A stretch of DNA of 64,000 bases from JADKIH01 sp043747595 (lineage in GTDB: Bacteria; Bacteroidota; Bacteroidia; AKYH767-A; 2013-40CM-41-45): positions 26,952-90,951 of the forward strand of contig JAYTOX010000082.1 in assembly GCA_043747595.1 (NCBI GenBank). The letters are read 5' to 3'. Of this stretch, positions 1 through 9,612 are shown in pieces. The stretch's first letter is position 1. Each line of letters begins with the position of its first letter. The position numbers and the translations under genes were made by a program. The notes under the pieces were generated by a model. That model did no database searches. It worked only from the letters and a program-made list of their open reading frames with translations, and had not been told where the DNA came from.

Positions 1-3000
1 AATATCATCTTTAATAAAAACTAATGGCCACACTTCGGAAATGATTTGATTTGTGTTTGGTGTAGGGTGATTAGTAAGAGCTGAACCATTCGGAAAGCGA
101 GGTCCGGTTTGATCAACGGAGTATCGATCTGTTGCTGCCCAAGTCAAGTCTTCATCCCATGCTCCAAACACGCTATAGTTATTATAATACCAAGAGTTAC
201 CTTTGTATCTTTGTTCATCAACGCGAGTTGCTGTTCCTTTGTAGTATAAGCCAATGTTATGCTCCCCAATATCGTTTGAATGTAGATTTGTTCCACTTCC
301 ACCGATACAGGTTCCCATGAATCCTATACCAGTATAAGTTTTTTGAACAGTATTACAACTGATCGTATTTTCAGGGCTGTCTTGAAACCACATAGCTGCT
401 TGTTGGTCATAAGTAAATACACTGCCCGTGCCGGAAATGCTGTTGCAATTCAAGGTACATTGTCGCCCTTGCGTTAAGCTAATTCCGGTCAAATTACTAT
501 TTGCATTGTACATGTTTACATAATTATGGTCAATGGTATATCCGTAAACGGCATTTCCAAAAATTCCATGTTGAGCAAAGTCATGTAATTTTATTTCGTT
601 TAATTTTATTAATCGATTGGTGTTTTTTACTGAATTTCCGCCAACAAAAATCGCTATTGCATTCGGTACACCTCCATCCAAATTAAGTCTGGATCCAACA
701 TCAATTTTATTTTCATAAATCGAAAAACTATTAGCGTAGTCATTTAAAAGACCAATGATTCCATAACTGTTGCAGTTTAATTCATTGTTGTGAATTTTTG
801 AGTTGCAATTATCTTGGCTGGATACATTAATTCCTACATCACAATTATCTGAATTTAAATCGAAACATTCGGCATTCATTTTCCAAACTCTAATCCCTGT
901 CTGACAATTTTCAAATTCAAGTGAACTAGAGCTATTTCCGTTAACACTTATGGTGTTAGTAAAATTTCCCACTCCGATAATTGCAGTTCCATTGTAGTGA
1001 TGAAAAGCTGAAATCCCCAAAAGATAATTGTCGTATTTTTTAATGTCTCTAAAAACAGAATGCTCTACGTTTACATTTGAATTTACTGAAACGATTCCAT
1101 AATTCAACCCGGAAAAAATATTGTCAGAAGAAGCGCCACCTCCAATATTTAAGAATGTGTTGTTATCGATGTTGATTCCTTTGAAAGTATGTGTTAAAGG
1201 AGTAGGTGTTTGATTCAAATAACCATTCTTGAGTGCAGTTGATTGAAAAGTAGTATTTGTTACGGATGCTGCAATTGTTGCTGCACCAACTGCACCAACT
1301 GATGTCAAATCCATTCCGATATAGTTATCAGTGAAAGTGGCATCATTCACATCTACGGTAGTACCGCTTTCAGCTTGTATTCCATATTGAGCATCTGCAA
1401 TAGTTGAACTGCTTGAGATATTTACTGTTCCACCTTTTTCTACGATTATACCTCGCCACATATCACTGCATCCACTAAAATTGGAGGCTGTGATGTTAAG
1501 TGTTGAATTATCTGGTACTGTTATCGAAACCCCTGGTCCAATGGACAGAGTTGTGTTGTTAAATTCCAAAGTACTTCCCGAAGCTAATGTAATATTGTGA
1601 TTTAAATTAAAACTACCACTGATTGGTGGCGCTGAAGCAGCATTCAAATCCGTAAACTGATCTTCTAAGTCATCACTAAATGAACCGCAGTATGGGAATT
1701 CAAATTGAGTGTAAGCAGATACAACACCAGGAAAGAAATGATAAATGGTATTTATAGGAATAGGCAAAATAGATGGTGGATCTGCCAAGGTCTGAATCGT
1801 GTAGTTTATACAATCTCCAGTAGCAATTATTGGTAAATTCAGTACGATCGATGTCTGGCCCGATTTTCTTTCTCGCCCACTTAAATATGCATCGCAACGA
1901 TAAGGATTACTTGCAATAACCGGTATTGTATTACCATCATTGTAAAGGCTTTCTTCATTGCTTGAAGTTGAACTTGAAGTTGAACTGTTAGCTGAACTAC
2001 TAGTTTGATAATTGCAGACCACCGGATAATCAGTTTGGCCATTGCTATTTTTAAACCATGAACAATGGTCGCGACAAGGATTACCGTTACAGGCTTCCAG
2101 ATAAGTTCCAAGCTTGCCACACGTTTCATTTTCTAAATCTCCATCAGAGATCAGATTCGTTCCTTTCGAAGAAGAGTATCGATTTATATAAACATCGTCA
2201 ACCCAAACTGAAACTCCCCTTACTGCTGAAATAGGAACGTTTAACATTGGAGATTCAAAATTTATACTAAACGTTAAAATATTTTTTCCCGTTTCATTAG
2301 AACTTGGGACTATCCATGATGGATCAATATTCGGGTTTCCGATTAACGGAATATCGATTCTTTCCCAGCCATCGCCACCAAGTGCTATATCTTCTTGCCA
2401 AATTCGGTGACCATTTAATTCAGCTGTCTTTAAAACATGGGTTAAAGGTGGCGATGTAACTGGAGGATAAGGTTCGCTATAACTGTCTTTTATATTGAAA
2501 ATAAGATGTGATTCACCATAACTTGGAATAGATATTAATGGCTGATGAGTCCATGCTGATGCATTGTATTGACCCCATAATGGACTACTAGAATTCGTTG
2601 CAGCAACAGCTAAAACATCAATACCATGAAGACCTGGCTTTGAAACATCATAAATATAATTGGCCCTAGTTTGAGTTCCTGTTGCCGGCCCAAGAACCGT
2701 TAAGTCATCGAAAAAACTGTTGTTGCCTGAAGTGTTTCCATTTCCTACAGGCCCGCCAAGCTCTGGATTTGGTCGGATAATGTATGCATTCGTTTGACTT
2801 CCTAAGCTTCCGGGACTAACAGATATATTTATCGGACTACCTGAATTAATATAATTGTAGCCCCTTGGAGAATGATCCAGATCAATATTTGTTTTTGGTA
2901 AATTGACATTCGATTGATCTTTCAATTGAATGTTACATTCAGGAGGTTGTGGGCAGCCAGTTGCTACAGTATTTCCCATCCGATAAATAAATGAATTGTT

Positions 3001-4911
3001 TGTGACACCTGGACTTGGAGTGTTCCAGTGCAAGTGAGGATCTCCATTCCATGTACAACTGCCAATGTAATTATCAGCAATTGTTGCAAAGCCGCCACGA
3101 TTGTATATTGAAACGTACTCATCCGTAAGACCTAACGGTGCAACAAGTGTGTTTCCTGAGAGAGTAATATCATAACTTATAGGCGACTCAAATCTAAAGG
3201 CTGTTGGGGAAGTGTAGTTAAAATTATTTGCATTTTTTAGAAGTATTCCAGTTGATTGAAGTTTTTCGTAACCTAAAATTTCTTTAAAATTAGTATCCGG
3301 AACCCAAGCTTGGCCGTTGACGATATTTGAAGGTGCATTTATTGTTTGATTTAACAAATGTATTTCAATGCTTCCGTCTTGTTCAAATAGTTTGATGTGA
3401 CCGGTAAAATAGCCGGGTAAGTGTATATTATGGGTAGCATCAACATAATTGTGATAGAGACCGTTTGTCCATTCAACTTCAAACACTTGATTGCCGGGAT
3501 TACCGCTTGTGCAATATTGAATATTTCCGGCCGCCGTAGAAGAAAAATCTAGATTTGATAAACAGATTGCAATAAAATTTGTCAAATAATTATTGTTCCT
3601 GATTGCAGCAGTTGTATCTGCCAAACTTAACTGTGTTCCAAATTGAATAAATCCGTTGGTAGATATACTGCAAGTAGTGTATGGAATACTATTCCCGAAG
3701 AAATTGAAGTTAAATCCAAGTGGTACATTTGTCCAACCACCATCGTTTAAATCTCCTATAAAATTTGTAGTTGAATTATTTTGTCCATTGGAAGCCAAAA
3801 CCGTAGCACTTGACCATATGAGTGGAGAATAGTTTGCAGTTTGTGTGAACTTTTGTGTCAATGGATAAGGAAATCCACACAAACCTCCTCTTCCCCCGGA
3901 AGGACCCAAGTCAAAATGAGAAATATTATTGATTAAATCAACGTTTCCACCTGCAACGTCATAAACATTAAATGGATTGTCAGTAGGTTCGAACGTCGGA
4001 TCTGAATAAAAGATTTTACAAGGAGAACTGGGTGGTGGTATTATTTGAGGATTAGGGTCATGTGTAAAAGACAAATTTCCAGCATGTTTTCCGATTCCAC
4101 CATAAAAAAATTGAGTCAAGGTGCAATTATTTATAGTCCAGTTTGAAATTCCGGATTGCCCGTCAATTGCTTCTTTGCAATCATCATAAATATTATTTGT
4201 AGAATTTATATCGGAATTATTGGCATTACTTTGAAACCAATTTGCATATCCGATTCCTAGGCCCGTCATAATTCCTTTAATATGATGGATATAATTGTGA
4301 TCGAAATTCAAAAATGTTTCTCCCTTATATCCATAAACTCCTGCAAATGAAAATCCGAATATTTCATTATGACTTATCTCAAAATAACCACTACTTCCAC
4401 TGTAATCAAGAAAAATTCCACCGGAAACATAAATTGTGTTGTTGGCAAGATTGTTATTGTTATAATCTACCCAATTCCATTGCGGGCCTTTTAAACGAAT
4501 GTTTCTTATTGTTGTTGGTTGACCTACAATTCCAGGTAGTAATTTGAAGATAAAAGCATCTACTACATTTCCAGTTAAATTAAAATCAACTCTTTTTGAT
4601 GAAGTGATGGTTTTCGCTCTAAAAGGAGAAGTAGACACATTAGAATAAGTAGATCCATTGCTATTGGGAACGGATAGTAAGTCATAATTCCCTTGTACAA
4701 TCACCCCTGAAGGCACTACCAGTGGCAAGGACAAATTGGAAACATCGATATCATCAGTGATTTGAATTATATCGCCAGGGACAGGGCTAGGGTTTGTAGC
4801 AGTCAAAGCTGCTAAGAGGCCAACATCATTCGAAACATATGTAGTAGTACCTATAGAAACAGATCTGTATAGAAGAATCAAAAATACTGTAAGCAGATAT
4901 TTATTTTTCAT
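1..4911 (-). CDS. Large secreted right-handed beta-helix protein (3' end beyond window)
   Basis: An uninterrupted reading frame runs from ATG at 4911 to base 1 (1637 codons); the C-terminus lies outside the window. I checked the frame at 4911, near 2121 and at the left edge and it is the same, so there is no frameshift. The N-terminus (MKNKYLLTVFLILLYRS) is a signal peptide. The next roughly 300 residues and the last 600 are rich in short Asn/Gly/Ile-Val repeats (patterns like NNTFLNIGGG, DNYIGM, HDFAQHGIFG), as in parallel beta-helix (PbH1) surface proteins. Around residues 390-520 a Cys-containing segment (STNGFIQFG) resembles domains common in Bacteroidota secreted proteins. A Ser/Thr/Asn-only linker lies at about residues 967-985. 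Probably a T9SS cargo, but the sorting domain, if any, is not visible. Binding target unknown. Confidence 0.8.
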   Translation of the reverse strand, partial: MKNKYLLTVFLILLYRSVSIGTTTYVSNDVGLLAALTATNPSPVPGDIIQITDDIDVSNLSLPLVVPSGVIVQGNYDLLSVPNSNGSTYSNVSTSPFRAKTITSSKRVDFNLTGNVVDAFIFKLLPGIVGQPTTIRNIRLKGPQWNWVDYNNNNLANNTIYVSGGIFLDYSGSSGYFEISHNEIFGFSFAGVYGYKGETFLNFDHNYIHHIKGIMTGLGIGYANWFQSNANNSDINSTNNIYDDCKEAIDGQSGISNWTINNCTLTQFFYGGIGKHAGNLSFTHDPNPQIIPPPSSPCKIFYSDPTFEPTDNPFNVYDVAGGNVDLINNISHFDLGPSGGRGGLCGFPYPLTQKFTQTANYSPLIWSSATVLASNGQNNSTTNFIGDLNDGGWTNVPLGFNFNFFGNSIPYTTCSISTNGFIQFGTQLSLADTTAAIRNNNYLTNFIAICLSNLDFSSTAAGNIQYCTSGNPGNQVFEVEWTNGLYHNYVDATHNIHLPGYFTGHIKLFEQDGSIEIHLLNQTINAPSNIVNGQAWVPDTNFKEILGYEKLQSTGILLKNANNFNYTSPTAFRFESPISYDITLSGNTLVAPLGLTDEYVSIYNRGGFATIADNYIGSCTWNGDPHLHWNTPSPGVTNNSFIYRMGNTVATGCPQPPECNIQLKDQSNVNLPKTNIDLDHSPRGYNYINSGSPINISVSPGSLGSQTNAYIIRPNPELGGPVGNGNTSGNNSFFDDLTVLGPATGTQTRANYIYDVSKPGLHGIDVLAVAATNSSSPLWGQYNASAWTHQPLISIPSYGESHLIFNIKDSYSEPYPPVTSPPLTHVLKTAELNGHRIWQEDIALGGDGWERIDIPLIGNPNIDPSWIVPSSNETGKNILTFSINFESPMLNVPISAVRGVSVWVDDVYINRYSSSKGTNLISDGDLENETCGKLGTYLEACNGNPCRDHCSWFKNSNGQTDYPVVCNYQTSSSANSSTSSSTSSNEESLYNDGNTIPVIASNPYRCDAYLSGRERKSGQTSIVLNLPIIATGDCINYTIQTLADPPSILPIPINTIYHFFPGVVSAYTQFEFPYCGSFSDDLEDQFTDLNAASAPPISGSFNLNHNITLASGSTLEFNNTTLSIGPGVSITVPDNSTLNITASNFSGCSDMWRGIIVEKGGTVNISSSSTIADAQYGIQAESGTTVDVNDATFTDNYIGMDLTSVGAVGAATIAASVTNTTFQSTALKNGYLNQTPTPLTHTFKGINIDNNTFLNIGGGASSDNIFSGLNYGIVSVNSNVNVEHSVFRDIKKYDNYLLGISAFHHYNGTAIIGVGNFTNTISVNGNSSSSLEFENCQTGIRVWKMNAECFDLNSDNCDVGINVSSQDNCNSKIHNNELNCNSYGIIGLLNDYANSFSIYENKIDVGSRLNLDGGVPNAIAIFVGGNSVKNTNRLIKLNEIKLHDFAQHGIFGNAVYGYTIDHNYVNMYNANSNLTGISLTQGRQCTLNCNSISGTGSVFTYDQQAAMWFQDSPENTISCNTVQKTYTGIGFMGTCIGGSGTNLHSNDIGEHNIGLYYKGTATRVDEQRYKGNSWYYNNYSVFGAWDEDLTWAATDRYSVDQTGPRFPNGSALTNHPTPNTNQIISEVWPLVFIKDDI

Positions 4912-5063
4912 AAGAATGCAGTTTTAAAAGGTATAAGAATTAACCCAATTAAGATAAAGGAATAGAATTATTTTCTAATATCAAAATACTTTATATTCTA
5001 TTTGGCAAAATAATACCGCAATCCATTCAGTAAACCTAAATTAAAAATGCTAATAAAATAGTG

Positions 5064-5115
5064 TTCTTCGAAGAAAATATCACCACCTATCTTTTCAATC
5101 ATTATTGATTGAAAA
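5064..5115. promoter_or_regulatory. Two dyad-symmetric elements between divergent genes
   Basis: The spacer between the beta-helix gene (start 4911) and mqnE (start 5235) holds a perfect 12-bp palindrome TTCTTCGAAGAA at 5064-5075 and a 10-bp perfect inverted repeat (TTTTCAATCA / TGATTGAAAA, 4-nt gap) at 5092-5115. Both could be operators or an AT-rich hairpin. No regulator is assigned, and no clear minus-strand TAnnTTTG box was found for the beta-helix gene. Confidence 0.35.
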
Positions 5116-5214
5116 AAAACATTTTTCTTCAACAATTGTTTTAATAAGTGAGGTTTAGGGTAAAAGAAGCTTTAAATAATTGGTTTAGTCGCCTTTTAAA
5201 AGCAATCTATAAGT

Positions 5215-5222
5215 TATCTTTG
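5215..5222 (+). promoter_or_regulatory. Bacteroidota -7 box (TATCTTTG) of mqnE
   Basis: A perfect TAnnTTTG box ends 12 nt before the chosen mqnE ATG (5235). No good -33 TTG lies 19-21 bp upstream. If used, the leader would be under 10 nt and the upstream GTG at 5148 would not be transcribed, which supports the ATG start. Confidence 0.5.
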
Positions 5223-5234
5223 TCAAGTAAAAAA

Positions 5235-6365
5235 ATGACCGATATGCAGGAAGCTACGCTAACAAGAAATACAACCATAAATAGTACACTCGAAAAAATT
5301 GCAGCAAAAATTGAATCTTCAACTCGAATAAATTTTGATGAGGGTATTTATCTGTTTGAGCATGGTGAACTTGGTTTTCTTGGCCGTTTAGCCAATAGTG
5401 TTAGAGAAAAAAAGAACGGCAACCGAACTTATTTCAATCGGAATTTTCACATTGAACCAACCAATTTATGTGTGTTCAGTTGCAAGTTTTGCAGCTATTC
5501 CAGGACATTAAAAAATAAGGAAGAAGGTTGGGAGTTAAGTGCCGAGCAAATTTTAGCTAAAGTAAAATCGTACGATGGTCAGCCTGTAACGGAAGTTCAC
5601 ATAGTTGGTGGCGTGCATCCGAAAATGGATCTCTATTATTTCGCCGATATTTTAAAACAAATCAAAACACATCGTCCCGATCTTCACATAAAAGGATTTA
5701 CTGCTGTCGAACTCGACTACATGTTTCGAAAAGCAAAAGTAAGTGTAGAAGCAGGAATGAAAATTTTAAACGAAGCAGGATTGGATTCGCTTCCCGGTGG
5801 CGGCGCAGAAATTTTTGATGAGAACATTAGAGAAATTATTTGTAATGATAAATGTTCGTCAGACGAATGGCTTACGATTCACGAAACGGCTCATAACTTA
5901 GGCATGCATACTAACGCAACGATGTTGTACGGGCATATAGAAAATTATTCTCACCGCATCGATCACATGGAACGTTTGCGTCAATTACAAGATCGTACCG
6001 GTGGGTTCAATACATTTATTCCGTTGAAATTTAGAAATCAAGGCAACGAAATGTCGGCTACTAATGAATCGACAGTCGTAGAGGATTTAAAAAATTATGC
6101 TGTATCACGAATTTATCTCGATAATTTTAATCACGTAAAAGCATATTGGCCAATGATTGGTAGGAGCACAGCGCAATTGTCGCAGGCTTTTGGCGTAGAC
6201 GATTTAGATGGAACGATTGACGACAGCACAAAGATTTACTCAATGGCAGGAGCAGAGGATCAGAATCCGTCGTTGTCTACCGAACAACTTGTAGCGTTGA
6301 TAAAAGAATCTGCTCGCACACCTGTAGAGAGAGATACACTTTACAATGTTGTAACCGAATATTAA
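5235..6365 (+). CDS. mqnE: Aminofutalosine synthase MqnE (radical SAM)
   Basis: Radical SAM enzyme of the futalosine route to menaquinone; it joins 3-[(1-carboxyvinyl)oxy]benzoate and SAM to give aminofutalosine (EC 2.5.1.120). The protein is 376 aa from ATG 5235. It carries the CX3CX2C cluster-binding motif (CVFSCKFC) after a HIEPTNLC segment, and the HIVGGVHP and LPGGGAEIF signatures typical of the MqnE/CofH group. A longer frame opens at GTG 5148, but the -7 box at 5215 lies inside that extension and the extra 29 residues have no family counterpart. CofH/MqnC paralogues are the alternative; the LPGGGAEIF stretch and length favour MqnE. Other menaquinone genes are not nearby. The 3' end overlaps the convergent pseudouridine synthase by 4 nt. 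Confidence 0.88.
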   Translation: MTDMQEATLTRNTTINSTLEKIAAKIESSTRINFDEGIYLFEHGELGFLGRLANSVREKKNGNRTYFNRNFHIEPTNLCVFSCKFCSYSRTLKNKEEGWELSAEQILAKVKSYDGQPVTEVHIVGGVHPKMDLYYFADILKQIKTHRPDLHIKGFTAVELDYMFRKAKVSVEAGMKILNEAGLDSLPGGGAEIFDENIREIICNDKCSSDEWLTIHETAHNLGMHTNATMLYGHIENYSHRIDHMERLRQLQDRTGGFNTFIPLKFRNQGNEMSATNESTVVEDLKNYAVSRIYLDNFNHVKAYWPMIGRSTAQLSQAFGVDDLDGTIDDSTKIYSMAGAEDQNPSLSTEQLVALIKESARTPVERDTLYNVVTEY

Positions 6366-7636
6366 GTTTGAGGAGAGTCTTTGAATTCTTCTTCTTTGTG
6401 CCACTTAACATAGTGTCTCCATTTGTCAAGCACAGCAGTAAAATCGGCAGGGATTTCAGAATCAAAGAAGACTGGTTTTTTTGTAGTTGGATGAATAAAG
6501 CCAAGTGTTTTAGCATGCAATGCATGTCGAGGCATTAGCTGAAAACAATTATCAATAAACTGACGATATCTGGTAAACGTTGTTCCTTTTAATATTTTAT
6601 CGCCACCATACGTTTCGTCGTTGAAGAGCGGATGACCGGCATGTTTTAAATGAACACGGATTTGATGTGTACGTCCGGTTTCCAACTTGCATTGTATTAA
6701 TGTTACATACCCGAAACGTTCAAGTACTTTGTAATGTGTTACAGCATGCTTGCCATACGAGCCATCAGGAAACACATCCATTTTTTTTCTATCTTTCAAA
6801 TTGCGCCCAACATGTCCGGTGATTGTTCCGCTATCTTCTTTAAAATCGCCCCAAACTAATGCCAGATAAATACGATCGATAGAGCGTTCAAAAAATTCTT
6901 TCGCCAAACAAGCCATACTTTTTTCAGTCTTGGCAATAACCATAAGGCCTGACGTATTTTTATCGATACGATGTACTAAACCGGGGCGATCCATATTTCC
7001 TTCGCTTGCAGGAAGGTTAGAAAAGTGAAACATCAAAGCATTCATTAATGTTCCTGTATAATTTCCATACGCCGGATGAACAACCATTCCCGGATCTTTA
7101 TTAATAATCACAAATTCTTCGTCTTCGAAAGCGATATTGATTGGAAGATCTTGCGGAACCAATTCATTATCTCTTACCGGCTCCGGTAAAACAATTTGGA
7201 TTTGGTCGAGCGGTTTAACTTTGTAACTCGATTTAACAGCTTTTCCATTGACAAGAATATTTCCAACTTCACATGCTTGTTGAATTTTATTCCTGCTCAC
7301 ATTTTGCATTCTATTGATCAGAAATTTATCTATTCTAATCATTGAATGTCCTTTCTCAACTATAAACTTATGATGCTCGAAGAGTTCTTCTTGATCATTT
7401 AGTTCTTGATCATTTTCTTCTTGATCATTTTGTTCTTGATCATTTTCATCTTGATCATTTTCATCTTGATCATTTAATTCTTCATCATTCAAATGTTGAT
7501 CATTTAATTCTTGATCATTCAAATGTTGATCATTTAGTTCTTGATCATTTGATACTTCATCATTCATTTCTTGATCATTCAAATGTTGATCATTTAATTC
7601 TTGATCATTTGAAACTTGTTCATCGTCATACTGCAT
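6362..7636 (-). CDS. RluD-family 23S rRNA pseudouridine synthase with repetitive acidic N-terminal extension
   Basis: Isomerises uridines in large-subunit rRNA. The 424-aa protein has three parts. Residues 10-84 are 15 tandem pentapeptides of consensus NDQ-x-x. Residues about 100-150 form an S4 RNA-binding domain (IRIDKFLINRM, ILVNGKAVK). Residues about 165-385 are the catalytic domain with HRIDKNTSGL, whose D225 is the expected catalytic Asp, plus the GRTHQIRVHL motif. Ordinary RluD proteins are about 320-350 aa, so the excess is the repeat tail. The ATG at 7636 is in frame with the repeat; no internal start is obviously better, although a start near residue 99 would remove the tail. It lies downstream of ddl, PASTA and T9SS cargo genes on the same strand. 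Enzyme family is clear; which uridine is modified is inferred. Confidence 0.88.
   Translation of the reverse strand: MQYDDEQVSNDQELNDQHLNDQEMNDEVSNDQELNDQHLNDQELNDQHLNDEELNDQDENDQDENDQEQNDQEENDQELNDQEELFEHHKFIVEKGHSMIRIDKFLINRMQNVSRNKIQQACEVGNILVNGKAVKSSYKVKPLDQIQIVLPEPVRDNELVPQDLPINIAFEDEEFVIINKDPGMVVHPAYGNYTGTLMNALMFHFSNLPASEGNMDRPGLVHRIDKNTSGLMVIAKTEKSMACLAKEFFERSIDRIYLALVWGDFKEDSGTITGHVGRNLKDRKKMDVFPDGSYGKHAVTHYKVLERFGYVTLIQCKLETGRTHQIRVHLKHAGHPLFNDETYGGDKILKGTTFTRYRQFIDNCFQLMPRHALHAKTLGFIHPTTKKPVFFDSEIPADFTAVLDKWRHYVKWHKEEEFKDSPQT
7385..7609 (-). repeat. 15-bp coding tandem repeat (15 units, NDQxx)
   Basis: Fifteen consecutive 15-bp units encode NDQEL, NDQHL, NDQDE and close variants. 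Thirteen units contain the palindrome TGATCA (AAT GAT CAA); the two NDE units do not. Since the unit is a multiple of three, copy-number change would preserve the frame. Confidence 0.95.
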
Positions 7637-7672
7637 AAAAATGGAATTTATATTTCCGTGAAGGAAAAAGTA

Positions 7673-9544
7673 TCACTCAATGATGAACTTCTTAACCGAA
7701 CTGAAATTATTTGGACTTATAATACGAAGCAGATACATTCCGCTTGTTAAATTTTCTGTTGAAATAGTGTTTTCGCCTTCTATCTTTTTATCGATTAAAA
7801 CTTTTCCGACAAGATCGAGAACTTGCATCTGAACAGTTTTTTGGAAAGGAAGACGAACGGTAAGATAATTTTTTGCCGGATTAGGGAACACTTCGAAATC
7901 GAAATTATTAGTTGTTAATTCATCAACACCAATTACCATAATTTTTTTACCGAAAATTGGTCTCATCATCCACGAACCTTTAATAGAAGATTGTCTCCAA
8001 TATCCATCCAGATGATAAAACATTTTACCTCTTGAATCGGTGTTTCTATCCAATCCAACTCCATATTGAGTTGCCGGTTCGCTTTGATTAATACCAACGT
8101 AAATAGTTCCCGCATTTACAATTAGAAGTGTATCGAAAGTGTAGCTTTTAAACCCATTGATACTATCGTTTACACCCGGTTTTTGATCGATGCGAGAGTA
8201 GAGTTTCACTGCTGAATTTCCTGTAACATCGATGCTACTCCAAACAGTTAGTGAAAATAATTTATTCGTTACGTTCACGCCAACCGGATTAAAATAGATT
8301 TGCATGCCAACAAGAGTGTCGCGCATTTTAACATCAAATTTATATGCTAAAGCGAGATCGGTATTTCCTGTTAAGCCATAAGCAACTTCTGCTGTTCCGT
8401 CGTCGTAGGCATAGTAATTATGAAAATGCTGGGTGAAGTAACTCGTGTCATTATCTCTGTTAGATGGCGCACCTGTATTAGTGAAATAAGATTTTACAAG
8501 GAAGTCGGCGCTATCTGTTGCTTGAACAGGAAAGGTAAAACCACCGAGAGGGATAGCATAAGGGATATAAGAATTTGAAGAAGCAGAACTGATCGTACCT
8601 GTATTTCCATTAAAGATAGATGCACCATTTTGCGAAATATCTATCTGTGGGGAGTAAGAAGTTCCGCCGTAGTTAATATCATGGATAGTATCGTTCAGAC
8701 TCGTTTTTACAGCAGCAGGAATTTGTATGCCCAATGATTTATAGTGGGAATAAGGCATGGCAGTAAATTCGGTGAGTAATGATGTTTGCGGATAGATAAG
8801 TGCATTGTCAAGAATAGAATCGTTAGGTGCAGCGAATCGTTTTAGGATAACATAATCGATGTTCCAATGATCGCGGTTCCCATTTACCGTTGCGATATTG
8901 TAAAAGCGAAATTGAAATCCGCGAAAAAAATATTTCGCATCGAGGAGATGAATGTTTGCTCTTTTGAAACTTGTATCAGGCTTACCTTGTAATGCCCATA
9001 CGTTACTCCAAATTCCGGCAGTGTCTTTAAATTGCAGAACAAGAGAATCGGCAGTTTCAGGAACATCACCTAATCCTTGCGGCTGATAAAAGAAACTCAT
9101 CCAAACAGAAGTGTCGCCTGTAACTGCTCCTAAGTCGATCGGCTTAGAAGTGAGAACATCAGCAACTGTATCGATTACATAAGTAGGAAAGTGCGGCGTT
9201 CCGTTTTGATTTAATCCGTCGAAAGTAGCAACACCAATCGTAACAGGAAGGTCTCCATAATTCGTGTTGATGAAAACATTTTTATCGAGCCATAAGTTTG
9301 AATCGGGATAGATACCGGGTTTAGAAAAGTCGTCGATAAAAGGGAGGATAAGAGTGTCGTTCACAGCCGCAGTTCTAGCAATGGCCGGATTCAACCGTTC
9401 CATTTTAGCGGCGTTCATCAGAATCGGATTGACACCTAGCGGAATCATTGTTTCTTGAGCATAGCTATTTTGAAAAAGTAGCGTGATGATCAAAGATGTC
9501 AACCAATAATAATACGATTTTCCGGGTGTTTTCAATGAATTCAT
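7673..9544 (-). CDS. T9SS type A sorting domain-containing secreted protein
   Basis: A 623-aa exported protein of unknown specific function. It begins with a signal peptide (hydrophobic stretch ending NSYAQ near residue 30). It is followed by about 500 residues of beta-rich sequence without an enzyme motif I recognise. The last roughly 80 residues are a typical type A T9SS sorting domain: the FEVFPNPAKNYLTV start, a MQVLDLVGKV core, SGMYLLRI, and a final KKFIIE. It should therefore cross the outer membrane through T9SS and be anchored or released at the surface. It sits between the PASTA protein and the pseudouridine synthase on the same strand. A near-consensus minus-strand -7 box (TATTTTCG, 9584-9591) lies upstream. 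Confidence 0.85.
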   Translation of the reverse strand: MNSLKTPGKSYYYWLTSLIITLLFQNSYAQETMIPLGVNPILMNAAKMERLNPAIARTAAVNDTLILPFIDDFSKPGIYPDSNLWLDKNVFINTNYGDLPVTIGVATFDGLNQNGTPHFPTYVIDTVADVLTSKPIDLGAVTGDTSVWMSFFYQPQGLGDVPETADSLVLQFKDTAGIWSNVWALQGKPDTSFKRANIHLLDAKYFFRGFQFRFYNIATVNGNRDHWNIDYVILKRFAAPNDSILDNALIYPQTSLLTEFTAMPYSHYKSLGIQIPAAVKTSLNDTIHDINYGGTSYSPQIDISQNGASIFNGNTGTISSASSNSYIPYAIPLGGFTFPVQATDSADFLVKSYFTNTGAPSNRDNDTSYFTQHFHNYYAYDDGTAEVAYGLTGNTDLALAYKFDVKMRDTLVGMQIYFNPVGVNVTNKLFSLTVWSSIDVTGNSAVKLYSRIDQKPGVNDSINGFKSYTFDTLLIVNAGTIYVGINQSEPATQYGVGLDRNTDSRGKMFYHLDGYWRQSSIKGSWMMRPIFGKKIMVIGVDELTTNNFDFEVFPNPAKNYLTVRLPFQKTVQMQVLDLVGKVLIDKKIEGENTISTENLTSGMYLLRIISPNNFSSVKKFIIE

Positions 9545-9612
9545 GAATTTGGAAGGAAATGGAGCTTACGCTCTTAATTTTTACGAAAATACGAATAAAG
9601 AACAGAACTTTT

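Noticed and set aside
1700..2129. Two short minus-strand ORFs as evidence of a broken gene
   Set aside because: They are other-frame shadows: the main frame from 4911 is open through this region in one frame to base 1, as checked at several codons.
5148..5234. GTG start of mqnE adding 29 residues
   Set aside because: The -7 promoter box lies inside the extension and the added residues have no family match.
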